Of a DNA stretch of 62,187 nt, positions 56,218 through 62,187 are shown one piece after another. The stretch comes from an uncultured Actinomycetes bacterium (lineage in GTDB: Bacteria > Actinomycetota > Actinomycetes > Nanopelagicales > Nanopelagicaceae). The notes under the pieces were generated by a model. It saw only the letters and a list, made by a program, of their open reading frames with translations, was not told the DNA's origin and did no database searches. The stretch is from positions 1 through 62,187 of the forward strand of contig CALBFE010000071.1 of the NCBI GenBank assembly GCA_937888825.1, read 5' to 3'. Numbering within the stretch: position 1 is the first letter of the stretch; each line of letters starts with the position of its first letter. Made by a program: the position numbers and the translations under genes.

Positions 56218-58056
56218 TTATTCAACTGTAACTGATTTAGCCAAGTTTCTTGGCTGATCAACATCATTGCCACGTGCAACTGCCATCTCATAGGCGAAAA
56301 CCTGCAGAGGAACTGTTGCTAATACTGGCTGGAAAAGAGCCGGAACCACCGGAATACGAATAATGTGCTCTGCACCTTCAACATGGGCGCCTTCTTCAGC
56401 GATAACAATGACTCGAGCACCACGAGCTTTTACTTCTTGGATGTTGCTGAGCATTTTTTCATCCAGTGCGTTTTCATGTCCGGCAGGCAAGATTGCAATC
56501 ACTGGTGTGCCCTGATCAATTAAGGCAATCGGACCATGCTTGAGTTCTCCGCCAGCAAAGCCTTCGGCGTGAATGTAAGCAAGTTCCTTTAACTTAAGCG
56601 CACCTTCGAGTGCAACTGGGTATCCAATATTTCTACCTAAGAACAAGACAATATTGTTCTCGGCGAAACTGCGTGTAAGTGCGCGTAGTGGCTCTACAGT
56701 TTCAAGAATCTGTTCAATCTTTCCTGGTAGCTCCAAAAGCTCTTTATACAAGCTCTCTACTTCGGCATCTTTAAGTGCGCCATTTACTTGCGCTAAGTGA
56801 AGTCCAATCAAGTAAACCGCCACCATCTGCGTTAATAGCGCTTTAGTAGAAGCAACCGCAATCTCAGGGCCAGCATGGGTATATAACACCGCATCTGATT
56901 CGCGTGGAATCGTTGAAGAGTTTGTATTACAAATCGCTAATACTCGACCACCAGCAGCCTTGGCATGGCGCACAGCCATCAATGTGTCCATAGTTTCACC
57001 TGATTGTGAAATAGCGATAACTAAAGTTCCTGCATCGATGATTGGATCGCGATATCTAAACTCACTAGCAATCTCTACCTCCACTGGAATCTTTGCCCAC
57101 TTTTCAATTGCATACTTAGCAACTAAACCTGCGTGATAAGCCGTTCCACATGCAATAACAGTAATTTTCTTCAATGCTCTAATTTCATCAGTGCTCATGC
57201 GCAGCTCATCTAGAACTATCTGCTTGTTATCACTTAAGCGACCAATCAAAGTATCAGCCACAGCCTTTGGTTGTTCAAAGATTTCTTTGAGCATGAAGTG
57301 CGTAAAGCCACCCTTTTGAGCAGCACTTGCATCCCACGTTATTTGATACTCCTTAGGTGCTACTTCTTTGCCCTCTAAATCAGTAATTTTCACCGATGTC
57401 GGAGTCATGGTTACAACTTCATCTTGGCCAAGCTCTATTGCGCGCTTGGTGTAATCGATAAAGGCTGCAACATCTGAGGCCATAAAGTTCTCGCCATTGC
57501 CCAAACCAACTACCAATGGAGAATTTCTTCGCACACCAACCACAACCTCTGGGGCATCCCCATGGATTGCAAGAAGAGTAAATGAGCCTCGCAAGGCTTT
57601 AACTGCCTCGCGCATTGCAGCTGGTAAATCTCCACCATGTTTTTTGCGCAAATCACTCAGCAAATGTGCAACTGACTCAGTATCTGTTTCAGAAGAAAAC
57701 TTATGTCCGCGAGCCTCTAACTCTTTTCGCAGTTCTGAATAGTTCTCAATAATTCCATTGTGGATAACGGCTAATTTGCCTTCGTTATCAACATGAGGAT
57801 GAGCGTTGTGATCAGTAGGCCCGCCATGTGTAGCCCAACGCGTGTGGCCGATTCCAGAGTGGACTACGGGAAGGGATGCATCTAAAGAGCTTTCAAGATT
57901 TGAAAGTTTTCCAGCCTTCTTTTCAATAAAAAGTTTTCCTGGGGTTCCAAGTGCGATTCCAGCAGAGTCATAGCCACGGTATTCAAGTCGGCGTAAACCT
58001 TCGATCAGGGGCGTTGCTGCAGATTGTGGCCCTGTGTAACCCACAATTCCGCACAT
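56218..58056 (-). CDS. glmS: Glutamine-fructose-6-phosphate aminotransferase
   Basis: A 612-residue enzyme, first step of UDP-GlcNAc synthesis. The glutaminase domain starts MCGIVGYTGPQ with the catalytic Cys after Met, then RGYDSAGIAL, HTRWATHG and HNGIIENYSELR. The two SIS domains hold ISQSGETMDTL and GRNIGYPVALEGALKLKELAYIHAEGF. The C-terminal DQPRNLAKSVTVE is invariant. glmM is seven bases upstream. Confidence 0.98.
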   Translation of the reverse strand: MCGIVGYTGPQSAATPLIEGLRRLEYRGYDSAGIALGTPGKLFIEKKAGKLSNLESSLDASLPVVHSGIGHTRWATHGGPTDHNAHPHVDNEGKLAVIHNGIIENYSELRKELEARGHKFSSETDTESVAHLLSDLRKKHGGDLPAAMREAVKALRGSFTLLAIHGDAPEVVVGVRRNSPLVVGLGNGENFMASDVAAFIDYTKRAIELGQDEVVTMTPTSVKITDLEGKEVAPKEYQITWDASAAQKGGFTHFMLKEIFEQPKAVADTLIGRLSDNKQIVLDELRMSTDEIRALKKITVIACGTAYHAGLVAKYAIEKWAKIPVEVEIASEFRYRDPIIDAGTLVIAISQSGETMDTLMAVRHAKAAGGRVLAICNTNSSTIPRESDAVLYTHAGPEIAVASTKALLTQMVAVYLIGLHLAQVNGALKDAEVESLYKELLELPGKIEQILETVEPLRALTRSFAENNIVLFLGRNIGYPVALEGALKLKELAYIHAEGFAGGELKHGPIALIDQGTPVIAILPAGHENALDEKMLSNIQEVKARGARVIVIAEEGAHVEGAEHIIRIPVVPALFQPVLATVPLQVFAYEMAVARGNDVDQPRNLAKSVTVE

Positions 58057-58062
58057 AGATTC

Positions 58063-59403
58063 TTACCCCAGTTCGCTTTTTACAATGTCTGCAAGTTCTC
58101 TAGCAACTTCTTGGGCAAGGCTATCACTGGCGGCTTCAACCATGACTCTCACAAGGGCTTCAGTACCAGATGCACGAAGTAATACACGCCCACTATCAGC
58201 CAAGCGAGCTTGAGCCGCTTTCACCGCTACTGCAATAACAGCAGAATCTGCCAACTTATCTTTGTGAACATCTTTAACATTGATCAAAACTTGTGGGAAA
58301 CGAACCATTGCTGCTGCAAGTTCTTGCAAAGTCTTTTCCGTACGAACTACCTCTTGAAGCAGTTGCAATGCAGTCAAAATCCCATCGCCCGTATTTGCAA
58401 GATCGCGCATGATGACGTGCCCTGATTGTTCCCCGCCCAATGAATAATCATTTGCAATCATGTTTTCAAGAACGTAGCGATCTCCAACAGGGGTAGTAAC
58501 CACATCAATTCCTGCATCTTTCATGGCATGCATGAAACCAAGATTGCTCATCACTGTGCTAACAACTGTGTTGCCCTTTAACTTGCCACGCGCTTTAAAA
58601 CCACGGGCCAATAAAGTCAGAATATGATCGCCATCAATTTCATTTCCAGCAGCATCAATTGCTAAGCAGCGATCGGCATCACCATCATGGGCGATACCAA
58701 CATCGGCGCCTTCTTTAAGAACTGCAGCACGAAGTTGGTGAAGGTGAGTGGAACCGCAATCATCATTAATGTTCCAACCATCTGGCTGATTAAAGATGGC
58801 AACTACTTCAGCGCCTGCGCGGCGATATGCTTCAGGTGCGACAAAGGATGATGCACCATTGGCACAATCCACAACGATCTTTAAGCCCTTAAGTGGAGTT
58901 TCAACTGATGCAAGCAAGTGCTTTAAATAACGCTCAGTGGCACTGTCATCATTGATTGCACGTCCCACATTTTTACCTATTGGACGTTCCCAATCTTCAC
59001 CCATGCGCGCTTCAATACGAGCTTCAATGGCATCATCTAACTTGCCACCACCGCGGGCGAATAACTTAATTCCATTATCTGGCATTGGATTATGTGAAGC
59101 ACTAATCATGACACCAAGGTCTGCCTTTGATTCGGCGACAAGATGAGCAATTGCTGGGGTAGGTAATACGCCAACGCGATAAACATTAATTCCAGCACTG
59201 GTTAAACCAGCAACAACAGCTGCTTCTAAGAACTCACCAGATGCGCGTGAGTCTTGACCCACAATTGCCGTTGGGCGATGGTCCTTATTTGATGAGCTTT
59301 CAACCAATATATGTGCAGCTGCAACAGAGACATCTAGGGCAAGTTCTGCAGTTAAATCACGATTGGCTAAGCCACGAATTCCATCAGTACCAAAGAGCGC
59401 CAT
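58063..59403 (-). CDS. glmM: Phosphoglucosamine mutase
   Basis: A 446-residue enzyme converting GlcN-6-P to GlcN-1-P. The phosphoserine loop is MISASHNPMPDNGIKLF, the metal loop AHDGDADRCLAID, the sugar loop GGEQSGH and the phosphate loop RASGTEALVRVMVEA. It begins 27 bases after the rpsI stop and is followed by glmS. Confidence 0.98.
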   Translation of the reverse strand: MALFGTDGIRGLANRDLTAELALDVSVAAAHILVESSSNKDHRPTAIVGQDSRASGEFLEAAVVAGLTSAGINVYRVGVLPTPAIAHLVAESKADLGVMISASHNPMPDNGIKLFARGGGKLDDAIEARIEARMGEDWERPIGKNVGRAINDDSATERYLKHLLASVETPLKGLKIVVDCANGASSFVAPEAYRRAGAEVVAIFNQPDGWNINDDCGSTHLHQLRAAVLKEGADVGIAHDGDADRCLAIDAAGNEIDGDHILTLLARGFKARGKLKGNTVVSTVMSNLGFMHAMKDAGIDVVTTPVGDRYVLENMIANDYSLGGEQSGHVIMRDLANTGDGILTALQLLQEVVRTEKTLQELAAAMVRFPQVLINVKDVHKDKLADSAVIAVAVKAAQARLADSGRVLLRASGTEALVRVMVEAASDSLAQEVARELADIVKSELG

Positions 59404-59430
59404 TGGAACTCCTCTGCTAGAAAGTGTGAA

Positions 59431-59919
59431 TTAACGCTTGCTGTATTGAGAACGCTTACGTGCCTTCTTAAGACCGTACTTCTTGCGCTCGATAACACGT
59501 GCATCACGTGAAAGGAATCCAGCTTTCTTTAACGCTGGACGGTTTGCTTCTTCATCAATCTGGTTAAGTGAACGTGCAACGCCTAGACGTAGTGCACCAG
59601 CTTGACCAGAAACTCCGCCCCCATTGATACGGGCGAAGACATCGTATGAATTTTCTGCACCAACAGTGCGGAATGGTTCTGACACTAGTTGTTGGTGAAC
59701 CTTATTTGGGAAATAGTTTTCAAGAGTCTTTCCATTAACTACCCACTTGCCGCTACCTGGAACTAAGCGAACACGTGCAACTGCCTCTTTACGACGACCT
59801 GTTCCGCGACCTGGAGCCTTGATAGCTGGGCGGTTAGTTGCTGGTGCTGGAGTTGAAGAAGAGTATGAAGTAGGAACTTCGGCCTCATCGAGATCGAAAG
59901 CTGTTGTGTTCTCTGACAT
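59431..59919 (-). CDS. rpsI: 30S ribosomal protein S9
   Basis: A 162-residue protein with an N-terminal extension of about 35 residues before the S9 core, which starts at [19 protein letters not shown]. The core ends with the basic tail [18 protein letters not shown] that reaches the P-site tRNA. ATG 59919 has AAGGG six bases upstream; ATG 59925 directly abuts that site and is less likely. Operon with rplM, nine bases away. Confidence 0.97.
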   Translation of the reverse strand: MSENTTAFDLDEAEVPTSYSSSTPAPATNRPAIKAPGRGTGRRKEAVARVRLVPGSGKWVVNGKTLENYFPNKVHQQLVSEPFRTVGAENSYDVFARINGGGVSGQAGALRLGVARSLNQIDEEANRPALKKAGFLSRDARVIERKKYGLKKARKRSQYSKR

Positions 59920-59928
59920 TGTCATCCC

Positions 59929-60381
59929 TTACTTCACGATTTGTGAAACTTGATCGAATACATATGGTGTTGGTGCTTGTGCTGCGTGTGGGTGATTTGG
60001 TCCCGCATAAACCTTAAGCTTTGAAGCGATATCGCGACCAAGACGGTTCTTAGGAATCATTCCCTTAATAGCCTTTTCAACTGCGCGAGTTGGGTGCTTC
60101 TCAAGAAGTTCGCCGTACACAGTTGAAGTTAAACCGCCTGGGAAACCTGAGTGATGGTGAGCCCACTTCTGCTTTACCTTGTTTCCAGAAAGTGCAATCT
60201 TTTCAGCGTTAATGACGATAACGAAGTCACCCATGTCCATGTGTGGTGCAAATGTTGGCTTGTGCTTTCCACGAAGTAGAACGGCAGCATGTGTTGCAAG
60301 ACGGCCCAAGACCACATCTTGTGCATCGATGATGTGCCACTTACGGACTGCATCACCAGCTTTTGGACTGTATGTACGCAC
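59929..60381 (-). CDS. rplM: 50S ribosomal protein L13
   Basis: A 150-residue protein. [29 protein letters not shown] and [28 protein letters not shown] are clear L13 blocks. The start is GTG 60381 with AAGGTAGG upstream. A good promoter (TTGACC-17-TACCCT) lies 60 bases before it. Confidence 0.98.
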   Translation of the reverse strand: MRTYSPKAGDAVRKWHIIDAQDVVLGRLATHAAVLLRGKHKPTFAPHMDMGDFVIVINAEKIALSGNKVKQKWAHHHSGFPGGLTSTVYGELLEKHPTRAVEKAIKGMIPKNRLGRDIASKLKVYAGPNHPHAAQAPTPYVFDQVSQIVK

Positions 60382-60441
60382 GCTATTGCCTACCTTCTTA
60401 TTCGTTGATTACTGCCAAGCCCCTTTTAAGGGCAGAGGATT

Positions 60442-60470
60442 AGGGTACCCGTGCAGCGCGAATGGGTCAA
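60442..60470 (-). promoter_or_regulatory. rplM-rpsI promoter
   Basis: On the minus strand TTGACC (60470-60465) and TACCCT (60447-60442) are separated by 17 bases. The ~54-base leader contains a short CCCTT/AAGGG hairpin that might serve ribosomal-protein feedback. Confidence 0.6.
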
Positions 60471-60477
60471 AATGGCC

Positions 60478-61254
60478 TCATTCTGAGTAGTCCACCTGGC
60501 GCAAAGTCAGGCCCCGAGATGGAAAAACAAGGGAATCTGAGATCCGCTCTTTATTCTCCAAGGTGGCTTGAATCCAATCAGAGCCAAAGCGCCCCTCTGC
60601 AACGCAGACAGCTGCCCCAACAAGATTTCGCACCATGGAATAGCAAAATGAATCAGCAGCTAGTTCAGCAACCAAAATTCCTTCGCTATTTCGAACCCAA
60701 TCAAATCTCACCAGGTTTCGAATGGTTGTACTGCCTTCACGGAATTTGCAGTACGCCGCAAAATCATGTTCGCCGACCATTAAGGCACTGGCGGAATTGA
60801 GGAGTTCAACATCTAGGGTGCGATACCAGGGCGTAATATCAAAGCGGTTGATGGGTGGAACCGCTTTATTGCCATCCATAATCTTGTATGTGTAATACCT
60901 ACGGGTTGCAGAAAAGCGAGCATGAAAAGCCCCAGTTACAACTGCCACATTGTTTATGCGAATATCTTCATCCAGCATTCGATTTAACTTGAAAGCTAAC
61001 TCATCAAGGCTTGTGGTCTCTGGGACATCAACATGGATTACTTGCCCAGTTGCATGAACTCCAGCATCAGTACGCCCGGCAACAAATGTTTCAATGGTGC
61101 TTTGCGTAATAGTTGAAAACGCCTTCTCAAACTCTTCCTGGACTGTGCGGCGATCAGGTTGTTTAGCCCAGCCTGAATAATTAGAGCCGTCATAGGCTAA
61201 ATCAATCCGTAAACGAAGAAACCCACTCTCTGGGTAGAGAGTGGGTTCCGTCAT
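60478..61254 (-). CDS. truA: tRNA pseudouridine synthase A
   Basis: A 258-residue enzyme modifying U38-U40 of tRNAs. RIDLAYDGSNYSGWAKQPDRRTVQEEFEKAF opens it; the catalytic Asp is in AGRTDAGVHATGQVIH, and FCYSMVRNLVGAAVCVAEG is near the C-terminus. It is 26 bases past the rplQ stop, as in many bacteria. Confidence 0.97.
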   Translation of the reverse strand: MTEPTLYPESGFLRLRIDLAYDGSNYSGWAKQPDRRTVQEEFEKAFSTITQSTIETFVAGRTDAGVHATGQVIHVDVPETTSLDELAFKLNRMLDEDIRINNVAVVTGAFHARFSATRRYYTYKIMDGNKAVPPINRFDITPWYRTLDVELLNSASALMVGEHDFAAYCKFREGSTTIRNLVRFDWVRNSEGILVAELAADSFCYSMVRNLVGAAVCVAEGRFGSDWIQATLENKERISDSLVFPSRGLTLRQVDYSE

Positions 61255-61280
61255 GAGAATGAATTTCTAAGGTTTTAGAC

Positions 61281-61646
61281 TTAGTTATCTTTCTCAGTTA
61301 AAACTTCGATTACTGCCATAGGTGCATTGTCACCCTTGCGAGGACCGACCTTAGTAATGCGTGTGTATCCACCATTACGTGCAGCAAAGCGTGGACCGAT
61401 TACAGTGAAAAGAGTGTGTACAACGCTCTTATTTGAAATCTGAGCCATGACTTGGCGACGTGCAGGAAGATCACCCTTCTTAGCGAAAGTTATTAACTTT
61501 TCCGCTAATGGACGCAGGCGCTTAGCCTTTGCCTCGGTTGTTGTGATCTTGCCATGCTCAAATAACTGCTCTGCAAGAGTGCGTAGGAGTAAGCGTTCGT
61601 GTGATGGGCCTGAACCCAAACGAGGACCTTTACTTGGTTTTGGCAT
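61281..61646 (-). CDS. rplQ: 50S ribosomal protein L17
   Basis: A 121-residue protein with the L17 core [64 protein letters not shown] and the end APMAVIEV. The ATG has AGGAGAAA upstream. It directly follows rpoA. Confidence 0.98.
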   Translation of the reverse strand: MPKPSKGPRLGSGPSHERLLLRTLAEQLFEHGKITTTEAKAKRLRPLAEKLITFAKKGDLPARRQVMAQISNKSVVHTLFTVIGPRFAARNGGYTRITKVGPRKGDNAPMAVIEVLTEKDN

Positions 61647-61657
61647 TTCTTTTTCTC

Positions 61658-62187
61658 CTAGGCCTGATCTGCATCGACGAAGTCATCGTCAACTGCTGCG
61701 TTGTAGTTTTGGTGCTGAGTTGGATCAAATCCAGCTGGGCTGTCCTTAAGAGACATTCCCATTGAGACAAGCTTTGCCTTGACCTCATCAATTGATTTTG
61801 AACCAAAGTTACGGATATCAAGTAGATCAGCCTCTGAACGACCAACCAACTCACCAACTGTGTGAATGCCTTCGCGCTTCAAGCAGTTGTATGAACGAAC
61901 TGTGAGATCAAGATCTTCGATTGGAAGAGCAAGATCAGCAGCTAGAGCAGCATCCATAACAGATGGCCCCATCTCGATACCTTCAGCATCAAGATTAAGT
62001 TCGCGTGCTAGACCAAATAGTTCAACCAATGTGCGGCCCGCTGATGCAACAGCATCGCGTGGCTTCATTGATGACTTAGTTTCTACATCTACAACAAGGC
62101 GATCGAAGTCTGTGCGCTGTTCAACGCGAGTAGCTTCTACCTTGTATGTAACCTTCAAAACTGGTGAATAGATTGAGTCAACAGGAA
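61658..62187 (-). CDS. rpoA: RNA polymerase alpha subunit, C-terminal part (5' end outside window)
   Basis: The frame is open from the window edge: the visible part starts [21 protein letters not shown], the end of the N-terminal dimerisation domain. After the linker, the alpha-CTD contains [27 protein letters not shown] and [20 protein letters not shown], the helix-hairpin-helix that binds UP elements. The ORF's apparent TTG start at 62158 is internal. The order rpoA-rplQ-truA-rplM-rpsI is common in bacteria. Confidence 0.97.
   Translation of the reverse strand, partial: PVDSIYSPVLKVTYKVEATRVEQRTDFDRLVVDVETKSSMKPRDAVASAGRTLVELFGLARELNLDAEGIEMGPSVMDAALAADLALPIEDLDLTVRSYNCLKREGIHTVGELVGRSEADLLDIRNFGSKSIDEVKAKLVSMGMSLKDSPAGFDPTQHQNYNAAVDDDFVDADQA

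Overview
The window looks like a chromosome segment of a small-genome, AT-rich actinobacterium. The best guess is a freshwater acI / Nanopelagicales-type organism. That placement is inferred from gene content and base composition judged by eye; nothing was computed or searched. Actinobacterial markers include a WhiB-family protein, a fused E1/E2 2-oxoglutarate enzyme (Kgd type), Ni-superoxide dismutase with its own protease, a SigR/RsrA-type pair, DUF3039, DUF5679 and DUF2017 proteins, GroEL with a His-rich tail, and the prfB-ftsE-ftsX-smpB-ssrA order. Genes are tightly packed, with many 1-11 base overlaps and two convergent pairs whose stop codons share bases.

Layout. 1-4.6 kb: start of a DUF885 protein, a PAQR/hemolysin III membrane protein, a coiled-coil protein with a histone-H1-like tail, an OafA-like acyltransferase, and a membrane protein with a histone-like cytoplasmic domain. 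4.6-9.8 kb (minus): DUF3039, GH18 glycosidase, clpS, DUF2017, murI, rph, rdgB. 9.8-15.7 kb (plus): argF, the three-gene proton-translocating transhydrogenase, pirin, a GNAT acetyltransferase and a small membrane protein. 15.7-19.7 kb (minus): tmRNA, smpB, ftsX, ftsE, prfB. 19.7-21.3 kb (minus): a reduced Tad-pilus-like cluster without motor genes. 21.4-29.3 kb: a conserved actinobacterial set of unclear function (ThiF/TOMM-like protein, DUF5679, YgjP-like metallopeptidase, DUF2342 protein, then divergently a small membrane protein, a Lon-like protease and a UPF0182 protein). 29.4 kb: initiator tRNA-Met. 29.5-35 kb (minus): copper ATPase, hisN-like phosphatase, rsgA, aroA. 35-38 kb: SRAP, sigR/rsrA-like pair, thioesterase, sodN with divergent sodX.

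38-45.3 kb: kgd, a MerR-B12 regulator with the Wx9EH photoreceptor motif divergent from whiB, then groEL and groES behind a CIRCE operator. 45.3-47.7 kb (minus): tsaE-tsaB-rimI-tsaD (t6A tRNA modification). 47.8-54.1 kb (minus): a branched-chain-amino-acid-type ABC transporter coupled to a secreted alpha/beta hydrolase. 54.1-62.2 kb (minus): alr, acpS, PAP2 phosphatase, glmS, glmM, rpsI, rplM, truA, rplQ and the C-terminal part of rpoA.

Cell-envelope precursor genes (murI, alr, glmS, glmM, ftsEX), translation and ribosome-rescue genes (ssrA, smpB, prfB, tsaBDE, rsgA) and redox stress genes (sigR/rsrA, sodN/sodX, pirin) dominate. Several genes start 6-7 bases after a good -10 box, suggesting leaderless mRNAs. 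The most unusual items are the B12-type light-sensor candidate divergent from whiB, the two histone-tailed envelope or coiled-coil proteins, structured RNA candidates at 22.95 and 23.85 kb, a PDZ-less YlbL-like protease, and the transporter-esterase cassette inside the usual alr-tsaE neighbourhood. No IS element, prophage or CRISPR array was seen.
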